Assembly (NCBI RefSeq): GCF_025210165.1
Contig: NZ_JAOASI010000067.1
Location: 1-37,070, forward strand
Source: Tepidibacter sp.
Lineage (GTDB): Bacteria > Bacillota > Clostridia > Peptostreptococcales > Peptostreptococcaceae
Direction: 5' to 3'
Length of the DNA: 37,070 bases
Shown: positions 5,874 to 14,451 of the stretch, piece by piece
Numbering within the stretch: position 1 is the stretch's first letter
Layout of the letters: every line of letters starts with the position of its first letter
The notes under the pieces: model-generated
Databases searched by the model: none
What the model was told of the DNA's origin: nothing
What the model saw: the letters and a program-made list of their open reading frames with translations, nothing else
Made by a program: the position numbers and the translations under genes

Positions 5874-7805
5874 CTAGCACTCTAGTATATGCTTTACACT
5901 AGGGAATTTTTCTATATCAGTATGCGGTAAAAAACAAGCTGATATAAACTCATCCATATAGCTTGGATAAACACTAAGCTCTACATAAGTCATAGAATCT
6001 GAGCATTCTTCAAGCTTATATCTTGCATCTTCACTAGTTAAAGCAAGATAACATCCCATCAAAGAACTATTTCCTATATACGAATATTTAGTTTTATCTA
6101 TATCAGGAAGCATACCTATTAGTATAGATTTTTCTATATTTAAGCTACTTCCTATACCTCCAGCTATAAGCACTTTATCTATCATGTCAAAATCCATACC
6201 CAAGCTTTCAACTAAGGTCATAATTCCAGAGTATACAGCTCCCTTTGCTCTTATAAAGCTATCTATATCTACCTCTGTTATAGTTATATCACTTTCTATA
6301 TTGTAATCTTCTTTAAAAGCAAGTACATATTCTCCTATTTCATTTTCATCAAATCTTATTCTACCCGAATCTATATTTTTATTTATTTTTCCTCTTCTAT
6401 CAATAATATTATTTACAAGCATTTCAGCTATTAAATCTATTATTCCAGAACCACATATTCCCTGAGGTTTATCATCTGCTATTATTGTAAGGTTTGGTTT
6501 TAATGTATCTTTGTCTATTTTTATCTTCTCAATAGCACCACTTGATGCTCTCATTCCACAGCTTATCTCTCCACCCTCAAATGCAGGTCCAGCAGAGCAA
6601 GCACACGTCATTAAATAATCTTTATTTCCAAATACTATTTCTCCATTTGTTCCCAAATCTATGAATAAAACATTATCATCAGATGACCAAATTCCTGATG
6701 ATAATACACCTGCTGTAATATCTCCTCCTACATAGCTTGCAACACAAGGGGTTATATATATATATGCATCACTATTAATTTCGATTTCAAGCTCTTTAGC
6801 TTGCATATAAGGAGATTTTGAAAATGCTGGTATATATGGCTCCATTCTCAAATAATCAGGGTACACATTTAAAAGCAAATGCGTCATTGTTGTATTTCCA
6901 CCTGCTACAAGTGCTACAATATCATTTTTATTAATACCCAACTGATTGTACATATTTTTTAAGATAGGATTTATAGTTTCATGTATTATAGCTTTGTTTA
7001 ATTTTTCAAGACCATCATTCTTAGTTGAGTATATAATCCTATTTATAACATCTGCACCGTACTTTATTTGAGCATTTCCTGAGGAAGCTTTAGCCACTAT
7101 TTTTCCTTCATACAGATCTACTATACAAGCTGCTACCGATGTAGTTCCTATATCAAGTGCAATACCATAGAATTTATTAGTTGTATCACCTGATTCTATA
7201 TTAACTATATTAGTAGTATTACCTGTCTTTGGTATATGCGTTATTGTCACTTTAAAGTTTCCCTCTCTTAATATATTAGGAATCTTTCTTATAGTTTCTA
7301 TCTTACAAGCAACTTTTTCATATCCAAAAGTATGTCTTAGATGTCTTTTTATTCTATCAAAATCAGATATATTATCATCAAGATTTGGTAATTCTATATT
7401 TACATAATCTTTTCTAACATATGATTTGAACTCCATATTATTGTTAGATATTAATTTTTTGCAATTTTGAAGTAATTTCTTGTATACATCACTCGAAGAA
7501 TCTTCTATCTTCATTTTGTTCATAGAAGATGATAATTTATTAGGAACTTCTACTTGTATATCTTCTATAACCTTACTATTACACGCTAGTACATATCCAT
7601 TATTGTACTCTTCATCTGTTATATGAGTAGTTTTTTTAGTATCTACTCTTCCATTTATAATCTTTACTTTACATTTTCCGCAGGATACATTTCCGTTACA
7701 AGGTGCATCTATAAAAACATTTGCTTTTCTAGCTACCTCAAGTAAATTATCTTTATATTCACAGATAATTTCTATATTCTCTGGCATAAATTTTACATTT
7801 ATCAC
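5874..7805 (-). CDS. acsV: RACo-type reductive activator of the corrinoid iron-sulfur protein
   Basis: An ASKHA-fold ATPase that reduces inactive Co(II) corrinoid back to Co(I) in the methyl-carrying CFeSP at the expense of ATP. The start is GTG at 7805, 7 bases after GGAGGG. The N-terminal [2Fe-2S] ferredoxin domain has Cys36, 42, 45 and 75 (CNGNVSCGKC and ACN). A linker follows, then the ATPase domain beginning YGIALDIGTTSVA (from about 214), with LFIDLGTNGEIVF, CSAGPAFEGGEISCGM and LIAGGIGSSLNIEK. Length (about 643) agrees with the RACo family. It follows gcvH and acsB but is separated from them by an intrinsic terminator, which could lower its expression relative to the structural subunits. 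Confidence 0.9.
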   Translation of the reverse strand: MINVKFMPENIEIICEYKDNLLEVARKANVFIDAPCNGNVSCGKCKVKIINGRVDTKKTTHITDEEYNNGYVLACNSKVIEDIQVEVPNKLSSSMNKMKIEDSSSDVYKKLLQNCKKLISNNNMEFKSYVRKDYVNIELPNLDDNISDFDRIKRHLRHTFGYEKVACKIETIRKIPNILREGNFKVTITHIPKTGNTTNIVNIESGDTTNKFYGIALDIGTTSVAACIVDLYEGKIVAKASSGNAQIKYGADVINRIIYSTKNDGLEKLNKAIIHETINPILKNMYNQLGINKNDIVALVAGGNTTMTHLLLNVYPDYLRMEPYIPAFSKSPYMQAKELEIEINSDAYIYITPCVASYVGGDITAGVLSSGIWSSDDNVLFIDLGTNGEIVFGNKDYLMTCACSAGPAFEGGEISCGMRASSGAIEKIKIDKDTLKPNLTIIADDKPQGICGSGIIDLIAEMLVNNIIDRRGKINKNIDSGRIRFDENEIGEYVLAFKEDYNIESDITITEVDIDSFIRAKGAVYSGIMTLVESLGMDFDMIDKVLIAGGIGSSLNIEKSILIGMLPDIDKTKYSYIGNSSLMGCYLALTSEDARYKLEECSDSMTYVELSVYPSYMDEFISACFLPHTDIEKFPSVKHILEC

Positions 7806-7817
7806 TTTATATCCCTC

Positions 7818-7853
7818 CAAAAAATACTTCCCTAGGAAAAAACCTAGGGAAGT
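7818..7853 (-). terminator. Intrinsic terminator inside the operon, between gcvH and acsV
   Basis: ACTTCCCTAGG / CCTAGGGAAGT (7826-7836 and 7843-7853) form a perfect 11-bp stem with a six-base loop. On the minus strand the hairpin is followed by ATTTTTT, which runs straight into the GGAGGG ribosome binding site of acsV. This is a complete Rho-independent terminator lying between two genes of the same pathway. Confidence 0.75.
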
Positions 7854-7859
7854 TTATTT

Positions 7860-8234
7860 TTACGCTAAAGCAGTCTCATAATCATTAGAATCTAATAATT
7901 CCTCCACCTCAGATATATCCTTCATTTTTATTTTTACAATCCATGCATCATATGCATTTTCATTCATGTATTCTGGCTCATCATCTAATTTTTCGTTAAT
8001 TTCTAAAACTTCACCAGATATAGGTGCTAATAAATCAGATGCTACCTTTGAAGATTCAACTACTCCAAATTCTTCTCCTTTTTCTATTTCATCTTCCACT
8101 TCTGGCATTTCAACAAATAAGATTTCACCTAATTGGTCTTGAGCATAATCAGTAATGCCTATATAGGCCTCATCACCTTCTATTTTTACCCAAGTATGAT
8201 TTTTAGTATATTTTAAAGTAGATGGATAATTCAT
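7860..8234 (-). CDS. gcvH: Glycine cleavage system H protein (lipoyl carrier)
   Basis: 124-residue lipoyl-domain protein. The sequence GVVESSKVASDLLAPISGEV carries the lipoylation lysine (Lys63) in its usual beta-hairpin, and the N-terminal YTKNHTWVKIEGDEAYIGITDYAQDQLG is typical of GcvH. In the glycine cleavage/synthase system it shuttles the aminomethyl group between GcvP, GcvT and the lipoamide dehydrogenase. It lies 12 bases downstream of acsB, and lpdA is in the same cluster, but gcvP and gcvT are not in the window. This suggests glycine and methylene-THF pools are coupled to the Wood-Ljungdahl pathway, with the other subunits encoded elsewhere. Confidence 0.93.
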   Translation of the reverse strand: MNYPSTLKYTKNHTWVKIEGDEAYIGITDYAQDQLGEILFVEMPEVEDEIEKGEEFGVVESSKVASDLLAPISGEVLEINEKLDDEPEYMNENAYDAWIVKIKMKDISEVEELLDSNDYETALA

Positions 8235-8246
8235 TTATATACCCCC

Positions 8247-10376
8247 TTACATAACTTCTTCCATTTGTAATGCTGGATGTCCTTTTTCCTCTAAGAATGT
8301 AAGTACATCCTCAGACTCAGTAGCTATAGTCTCATCACATATCATATCTGTAAAGTTGTCTATATCAAATAATTCTTTAGCAGTGGCATCTAATTTTTCT
8401 CTTACATAATCTTTTAATTCTTTTGGCATCCAAACTATTCTTCTTGTTCCTTCTTCAGCTGCTACGAACTTCTTAGATGAAATAAACTGTCTACCATGAC
8501 CCATAAATCCTGGAGTTTGAACTCCTCCTCCTGTCATAGATGCAAGTTCTCCAAAGGTCATTCCAAGAGGTGTTATTCCACCATGTTCTCTATTAACTAT
8601 TACAAGTCCATTAGCTTCTGGCATTATTCCACAGATACATTCAAAACATCCACAAGAAGTCATAGGATCTTCCATTATACTGTAAAGAGTAACTCTTTCT
8701 ACTGCACCTTGAGAAATTTGAGATACAGTTTCATTAACAGCAGTCCAAACTCCCAATTTTTCATCTTCAACACCATCTTTTGGTACTGGTTGACACGGTC
8801 CTGTAGGATCTAATTCTTTAGTAGCCTTAGCATCTAACCAACTTACAGCTCCGCAAAGACCTAGTCTTTCTGGTGTTACTATACATACATGTGCTGGTGC
8901 AAATGACTGACATAAGTTACAAGAGTAAAAATCATTTACACTCTCATCTGTTAATGAAGCGAGTCTTGCATCTCTTGCTTCATACCTTGGTGTAGCATGT
9001 TTGCCTCTAAGTTGAGCTACCTTTTCTGGATCAGTTATTATAGTTACTTGACATTTATCAACAACAGATTCGAATTCATCCATCATCTTAGCATATAAAA
9101 CTTCACCTATATGCTTTAATCTAAATCCTTTTTCATTAGCTTCTTTACCTATTCTTATCCAAGTTATATCCCTTTGACCTACATGCATTACACCTTCAGT
9201 ATAGTTCATAAAGTAGTGGATACGTCTTTCAAGTACAGGTTCAAAATCTTCTTGCATATTTTTACCAGCAACTTCTACAAGTACAGCAAGAGGTAATCTT
9301 CCTGGTGCTTCTTCAATAGTATCTATATCTGGTCCTATTAATTCAATCTTATGGTCTTCAATTTCTGAAATTTCTTTTTTTAATACTAGTTCCCAAGACT
9401 CTGTTTTTCCTCCACCAAATTCTGCAAACATATCGCCTTTTCTAATTCTTTCTCCTTCAAAGGCTGCAGCAAATGCTACTGGTATAGGAATTTCAGTTAT
9501 TTTTATCTTTATTCCTCTAGCTTCAAGTGATGTAGCTACGAATTTATCATAATCCTTTTGAGTTAATAATCTAGTTGGAACTTCAAATACATCTTGATCT
9601 GTTATAACAGGGAATCCTAAAGCTATAGCTCCAGCTCCACAAGATACAACAAGTTCACTTAATGGTCCAAATGCATTTACAAATGCAGGAACTCTATTAA
9701 GAGTATATTCTAATAATCCTTCTAAATCTCCTGGCTCTAACGCTCCGAATATAAGAGCCGCTCTAATAGCCACGGATACAACATGTATTACAGCTGTAAC
9801 ATCATATCCTAAAGGTATTACCCTTAAATCAAGACCCATCTTAACATCTGCTTCTATAGCTTGATCTATAACCTTACCAACCAAGAATGTTAAAAGACCC
9901 TTAGATTGATAATCCTTTATAACCTTTGCTGCTGTTTGAGCATCTGGACACTCACCTAATACAACTGCAACTCCTGGTATATCTCCTGTAACTAAAGGAA
10001 CACCTAGAGAACGAATTATAGGGTCACTTATATGTCCTGCACACGGTTCTTCATAAGGAGCATCCATAGTAGAATATTTAATAGCTTCTATAACCTCAGC
10101 AGCAATAGCAGTTCCTAGTCCTGCATTAAGTCCATTTTCTAAATTTTCTTTTTCTTCTCCGATTAAGCTTTTAACAACTTCTAATGCCTTTTGAAGATCT
10201 CTAAGACTTTCCATTTTAAGTCCAGTAGCTGCATATATAACAGGAAGTGAATACGCAGTATCAGGAAAAGCTACTTTGTGATCAATTCCTTTTTCTTCTA
10301 TACTTTTGTTTAAGAGACCTGTTGCAGCTTCTAAAGCTTGGTTAGATCCTGTGAATATGGTTTTAAATAAACTCAT
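8247..10376 (-). CDS. acsB: Acetyl-CoA synthase catalytic subunit (CODH/ACS)
   Basis: Condenses CO, a methyl group from the corrinoid protein and CoA into acetyl-CoA at the nickel-containing A-cluster. The A-cluster ligands are all visible: Cys486, 489, 498 and 508 (CNLCQSFAPAHVC...LC), with the same spacing as Moorella Cys506/509/518/528, and the Cys575-Gly-Cys577 motif that binds the distal nickel. The length of 709 is close to the family's about 730. The start ATG is preceded by GGGGGGA. It follows acsE with a gap of 38 bases. It forms the ACS half of the complex with CooS, and CO would travel between them through an internal tunnel (known for the family). Confidence 0.97.
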   Translation of the reverse strand: MSLFKTIFTGSNQALEAATGLLNKSIEEKGIDHKVAFPDTAYSLPVIYAATGLKMESLRDLQKALEVVKSLIGEEKENLENGLNAGLGTAIAAEVIEAIKYSTMDAPYEEPCAGHISDPIIRSLGVPLVTGDIPGVAVVLGECPDAQTAAKVIKDYQSKGLLTFLVGKVIDQAIEADVKMGLDLRVIPLGYDVTAVIHVVSVAIRAALIFGALEPGDLEGLLEYTLNRVPAFVNAFGPLSELVVSCGAGAIALGFPVITDQDVFEVPTRLLTQKDYDKFVATSLEARGIKIKITEIPIPVAFAAAFEGERIRKGDMFAEFGGGKTESWELVLKKEISEIEDHKIELIGPDIDTIEEAPGRLPLAVLVEVAGKNMQEDFEPVLERRIHYFMNYTEGVMHVGQRDITWIRIGKEANEKGFRLKHIGEVLYAKMMDEFESVVDKCQVTIITDPEKVAQLRGKHATPRYEARDARLASLTDESVNDFYSCNLCQSFAPAHVCIVTPERLGLCGAVSWLDAKATKELDPTGPCQPVPKDGVEDEKLGVWTAVNETVSQISQGAVERVTLYSIMEDPMTSCGCFECICGIMPEANGLVIVNREHGGITPLGMTFGELASMTGGGVQTPGFMGHGRQFISSKKFVAAEEGTRRIVWMPKELKDYVREKLDATAKELFDIDNFTDMICDETIATESEDVLTFLEEKGHPALQMEEVM

Positions 10377-10414
10377 CTTTCTATCCCCCCAAATAATTTA
10401 TTTTAAAGTTTATC

Positions 10415-11200
10415 TTATAATTCTAAATAAGAATCAGCGTATAATATATTTTCTTTTATTACATCACAAGATTTTATTGTTTCTATAAGTTCTCTATCAC
10501 ATGGATTTATTATAGCTGAGCTAAATCCATTTGCCATAGCCATTGCTAGAAAAGCTGAATCTAATTTTGGTCTTATATTTTTTGGAGCACCATTTGATAC
10601 ATTAGAAAGTCCTCCAGTAGTTTTAAGTCCCATTTCAGTCATCATTCTTATCGCTTCTAAAACTTCCATTTGCTTTTCTTGCATACCTTTTATTACAAGA
10701 CAAAGTGGATCAAATAATATATCCTCAGGATCCATTCCAAGCATCATACCTTTTTCAAGTAATTCTGTACAATAGCCCATACGTTCATCATTATCTCTTG
10801 GAATACCTTCCTTAGCACATAGAGCTATACACATTGCATCATATTCTGCTGCTAAATCTAAAAGATCAAGTCTAGGACCTGCATCAGCAGAGTTTACAAG
10901 TGGCTTTCCGTTTTCTCTATTATAAACCTTAAGACCTGCTTCTATAGCCTTTTTATTAGCAGTATCAAGAGCTATAGGAATATTATTGAAGTTTTCTTGA
11001 ATCAATTTAACTCCCCAAGTCATTAATTCTTCTCCATTTCTTTCTGCTGGTCCTATATTAAAGTCTATGTAATGAGCTCCTGCATCAATTTGCTCTTTAG
11101 CTCTTTTTAAAATTGGCTCAGGATTTTTTTCTTCTAATGCCTTTCTTATAGTTGGTGAAATACAGTGAATTCTTTCTCCTATTATCATGAATTTTCCCAT
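10415..11200 (-). CDS. acsE: Methyltetrahydrofolate:corrinoid/iron-sulfur protein methyltransferase
   Basis: Transfers the methyl group of 5-methyl-THF to Co(I) of the corrinoid iron-sulfur protein. The 261-residue length equals the typical MeTr. It is a pterin-binding TIM barrel, with IDFNIGPAERNGEE near the N-terminus and TTGGLSNVSNGAPKNIRPKL bearing the conserved Asn of the folate-binding region. RBS GGGGGA precedes the ATG by 7 bases. It sits directly between acsC and acsB, as in other acs clusters. Confidence 0.96.
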   Translation of the reverse strand: MGKFMIIGERIHCISPTIRKALEEKNPEPILKRAKEQIDAGAHYIDFNIGPAERNGEELMTWGVKLIQENFNNIPIALDTANKKAIEAGLKVYNRENGKPLVNSADAGPRLDLLDLAAEYDAMCIALCAKEGIPRDNDERMGYCTELLEKGMMLGMDPEDILFDPLCLVIKGMQEKQMEVLEAIRMMTEMGLKTTGGLSNVSNGAPKNIRPKLDSAFLAMAMANGFSSAIINPCDRELIETIKSCDVIKENILYADSYLEL

Positions 11201-11256
11201 TAATAATTCCCCCTTTTTTATATCAAGGAAGGGTAAGCCCTTCCTATTTTCACTTA

Positions 11257-12627
11257 CTAAGCTTTAGCAGTTCTTAATTCCTCATTAAAATCCCTTAAGA
11301 ATTTAGGAAGTTCCATAGATTCATTAGTTCCTATAACAACATCCCATCCAGGTAAATTATCTTCAATATCTCCTTTTAAAACAGCTACCTTTCCAGGTAT
11401 TATAAGCTTTCTACACTTAGTTTGTTCTGCTACTCCACTTTCTTTAATAAAGTTTGAAATACTGCTTCCTCCAAATTTACCAGCAGCCCAAGCTGTTAAA
11501 ACAGAGTATCCTCCTGCATCTGGTATTGCAAGCCACATTGGAACCTTTGATCTTTCTATTTCTCCAGCTATTATAAAATAAGTAAGTGCAAAATCAACAG
11601 TTACAAGAACTGGAGAATTCTCATCTGGATTATTTATAGGATAAATCTTAGGTTCAACTCTCATAGGTCTTTGCGGATCTGTGTATATGTTTTGTCTTAG
11701 AGCAAATAAAGGAAGTGCTCTAGAATAATCTATATCATCAAGAACTATTATAGATCCATACTTAACTGTGAATAAAGAAGATATAGCAACCTCCATATTC
11801 TTATCACCTTTTGCTATTTCATTAGCAAATACAACTGAAGGATATCCAAAGGTTCTATCTCCCTCTTTTAAAGCAATTCTTCTTATTTGAACTGCATTAG
11901 TAAACGCTTCTTTTATATTCTTACTAGTTGAATCTAATACTAGCTCTTTATATCCTAATTTTTGAATATCTTCTACTAAACCATATAATTCTTCAAGATT
12001 TTCTCCTTTAACACCTAATGCTAACTTATCTTTTTTAACAAGTTCTACCATATCCTTGTAGTTTTCTTTGTTGGCTCCATAAATTATAGGATTTTCTCCC
12101 TTAACTATTTCAAGAGCTTCTTTTAATACATCTACATCTTCACAAATTAACATATAAGCTACTTTTATTTGGCTATCCTTAACTTTATTTATTAATTTAA
12201 TATAATTTTCTTTACTTCCAGTGTATTTTAAGGCTACTATTTCAACCTTCATTTGCTCTCCGATTCTTATATAATCAACTTTTCTAATATTCTCTATCTT
12301 ATTATTTACAGTTTCATCATCCATAGAATCAGAAAGTAACACTGCAAATCTATTTCTATTAACCAAGCTCTTTTCATGTCTAAAAAGTACTGTTTCTCCA
12401 CCTAGCTTATACTCATTTTCCCCTTTACCTATAGTTAAAGTCTTCATAGGTGGTGCAGTAGCTTCTGAAAGCTTAGCTAATGCTTCATCACTCATATGAG
12501 GACATTTCGATATTTCTACGGCTCCTGCTGCAACCTTCATAGAAAACGCCATACATGTTGGGAATCCACAGTCCTTACAATTTTTCTTTGGAGATAACTT
12601 AAATATATCCAATCCTTTTAAAGCCAT
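11257..12627 (-). CDS. acsC: Corrinoid iron-sulfur protein, large (gamma) subunit
   Basis: Carries the [4Fe-4S] cluster and, with AcsD, the cobamide that accepts the methyl group from AcsE and delivers it to AcsB. The N-terminal cluster motif is visible as Cys17, 20, 25 and 42 (CKDCGFPTC and KCP). A TIM-barrel domain follows, with a C-terminal corrinoid-binding domain (SVLTAWAAGKFGGSSISNFI...). Length 456 is close to the 445-450 usual for the family. It is 27 bases downstream of acsD. Confidence 0.96.
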   Translation of the reverse strand: MALKGLDIFKLSPKKNCKDCGFPTCMAFSMKVAAGAVEISKCPHMSDEALAKLSEATAPPMKTLTIGKGENEYKLGGETVLFRHEKSLVNRNRFAVLLSDSMDDETVNNKIENIRKVDYIRIGEQMKVEIVALKYTGSKENYIKLINKVKDSQIKVAYMLICEDVDVLKEALEIVKGENPIIYGANKENYKDMVELVKKDKLALGVKGENLEELYGLVEDIQKLGYKELVLDSTSKNIKEAFTNAVQIRRIALKEGDRTFGYPSVVFANEIAKGDKNMEVAISSLFTVKYGSIIVLDDIDYSRALPLFALRQNIYTDPQRPMRVEPKIYPINNPDENSPVLVTVDFALTYFIIAGEIERSKVPMWLAIPDAGGYSVLTAWAAGKFGGSSISNFIKESGVAEQTKCRKLIIPGKVAVLKGDIEDNLPGWDVVIGTNESMELPKFLRDFNEELRTAKA

Positions 12628-12654
12628 TTTTCTTTCCCCCTTAACCTCTATTTA

Positions 12655-13599
12655 TTATGCTAATTCACATACAAATTTCTTCATAGTTTCTAAAGATTTC
12701 GGATGACGAAGTATAACTGCATTAGCTCCCCCCGCTAACATACTAGCTGCAGTTGATATTTCCATAGTTACCCCTCTTTCTTCTTTGCATCCCCATTCTG
12801 GAACATCTTCAATATCACCAACAGACTCTTTAACTGACCAAGATTCAGAAGAAACAGGTGCTATTATAGGCATTTGAAGTGTTTTATCATTTTGACCAAA
12901 GGCTGCAAGTCTGATTCTATCCATAGTTGTAGCAACATACTCATATCCATATCCTACTGCTGAGCAACCTATATTCATAACTATATTTTCTTCTTTAACT
13001 CCAAGTTGATTCAAAAGTACATTTAATTGTTTAGCTAGGTTTATATCAACAGAAGACTCAGCCCCTACCTTATGAGGATAAGCTAACCCCGCTGCTGCTC
13101 CTACAGCCTTATAATTTTCTTCAACGGCTGCTAAGAATAAACAATTGTTTCCATCAACTGCCGCTGCTACCTTTTCAAATAGCTTAGCATCTTTATCAAA
13201 GTTGCTACATCCTGAAATAACTACAGGTATCTCAATACTTTCTACTACACCCTTTGCAATTTGTGCACACTCTTCAGCAGATTTATCTAATCCGTTAGGA
13301 TCAGCTCCTTCAAACTTCAAGCATATAAAATCAGGTTTCATTTCTTTTTCTACGAATTTAGCCCACTCCACTGGATTATTAGCTACATCCTTGTATAAAT
13401 CTTTTAATGGCTCTATCCAATTTTCAGGAAATACATCTAATATTTCTACTCCCATCTTAGGTGTATTTCCACAATCTCCATCAAAGCTGTAAAATGGCAT
13501 TACATTTTCTCCACCTAATTTTAAAGCTTTTTCCCCAGTTCCAATTTCAACTTCAGAAATTTTCCCTGCATATTTTTGAACAGACATCTTAAATGCCAC
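12655..13599 (-). CDS. acsD: Corrinoid iron-sulfur protein, small (delta) subunit
   Basis: A TIM-barrel partner of AcsC that completes the methyl carrier. Recognised by MPFYSFDGDCGNTPKMGVEI, KFEGADPNG and the C-terminal AGGANAVILRHPKS. Length 314 matches the family (about 310-320). The start codon is GTG at 13599, 8 bases after GGGGG. It lies between acsF and acsC. Confidence 0.95.
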   Translation of the reverse strand: MAFKMSVQKYAGKISEVEIGTGEKALKLGGENVMPFYSFDGDCGNTPKMGVEILDVFPENWIEPLKDLYKDVANNPVEWAKFVEKEMKPDFICLKFEGADPNGLDKSAEECAQIAKGVVESIEIPVVISGCSNFDKDAKLFEKVAAAVDGNNCLFLAAVEENYKAVGAAAGLAYPHKVGAESSVDINLAKQLNVLLNQLGVKEENIVMNIGCSAVGYGYEYVATTMDRIRLAAFGQNDKTLQMPIIAPVSSESWSVKESVGDIEDVPEWGCKEERGVTMEISTAASMLAGGANAVILRHPKSLETMKKFVCELA

Positions 13600-13627
13600 A
13601 AAAATCGCCCCCTTAATAACTACTTTT

Positions 13628-14395
13628 TTAAATCTCTATTTTTGATATTATTTCTTTAATAGCTAATTTAGATTTATTATCTTCTGGTAATTTAACTAGA
13701 GGTATTCCACTTGAATCATATTCATATATCATTTCATCCATAGGAACTACACCTATTAAATTTAAACCTTGAATTTCAATTTCTTCCTTTATCCCTTCAT
13801 GCAATTGTCCATCCATTGCTTTGTTAACTATAAGATGTGTTTTACTAACTTTTAAATTAAGTTCTTTAACAAGTTCTTTAATCCTTCCAACCGCTTGAAT
13901 ACTTCTTCTTGAACAATCACTTACAAGGAATAAAGTATCTATATGTTTAGTAGTTTTTCTACTTAAATGCTCCATACCAGCTTCATTATCTATAACTAAG
14001 TACTTATAACTATCAGATAGTGAATCTGTTTGTTCTCTTAAAACTCCATTTACATAACAGTAGCAACCTTGACCTTCTGACCTTCCCATAACCAAAAGAT
14101 CGTATCCATTTCCTTCTGTTATAGAAGTATTTAATTTATACTTTAAATATTGAGCCTTAGTCATACCACCAGGAAATCCATTCCCAGAAATTTCTCTTTG
14201 GTTTACTTCTTCCCTTATTTCACCTATAGTGCATTCTACATCTACACCTAATACTTCATTTATGTTTGCATTTGCATCTGCATCAACAACAAGTATTGGA
14301 TTTTCCCCTTTTTTGACCAAGTTGTCTATTAAAAGCCCTGTCAAGCTAGTTTTTCCAGTTCCACCTTTTCCTGCTACAGCTATCGTATATCCCAT
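13628..14395 (-). CDS. acsF: CooC-type nickel-insertion ATPase (AcsF)
   Basis: A MinD/ParA-like P-loop ATPase needed for nickel incorporation. The deviant Walker A loop GKGGTGKTS is at residues 9-17, and the CxC nickel-binding motif is Cys111-Tyr-Cys113 in EGQGCYCYVNGVLRE. It belongs to the same family as the cooC next to cooS but is clearly diverged from it. Its location between lpdA and acsD, near acsB, suggests it is the ACS-directed member (AcsF), as proposed for acetogens; this assignment is inferred from position and general resemblance. Confidence 0.88.
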   Translation of the reverse strand: MGYTIAVAGKGGTGKTSLTGLLIDNLVKKGENPILVVDADANANINEVLGVDVECTIGEIREEVNQREISGNGFPGGMTKAQYLKYKLNTSITEGNGYDLLVMGRSEGQGCYCYVNGVLREQTDSLSDSYKYLVIDNEAGMEHLSRKTTKHIDTLFLVSDCSRRSIQAVGRIKELVKELNLKVSKTHLIVNKAMDGQLHEGIKEEIEIQGLNLIGVVPMDEMIYEYDSSGIPLVKLPEDNKSKLAIKEIISKIEI

Positions 14396-14451
14396 AACTT
14401 TCCCCCCTAACTTATATCTCAGACAGAGCTTTCAATAAAGCTCTATCTTTA

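Noticed and set aside
8496-8813. Plus-strand frame of 105 codons inside acsB
   Set aside because: Antisense shadow of a highly conserved gene; Ser/His-rich composition is an artefact of the reverse complement.
13145-13492. Plus-strand frame of 115 codons inside acsD, and similar frames inside folD, fhs and metF
   Set aside because: All lie wholly opposite conserved genes, have no RBS and show low-complexity Ser/Pro/Thr composition.
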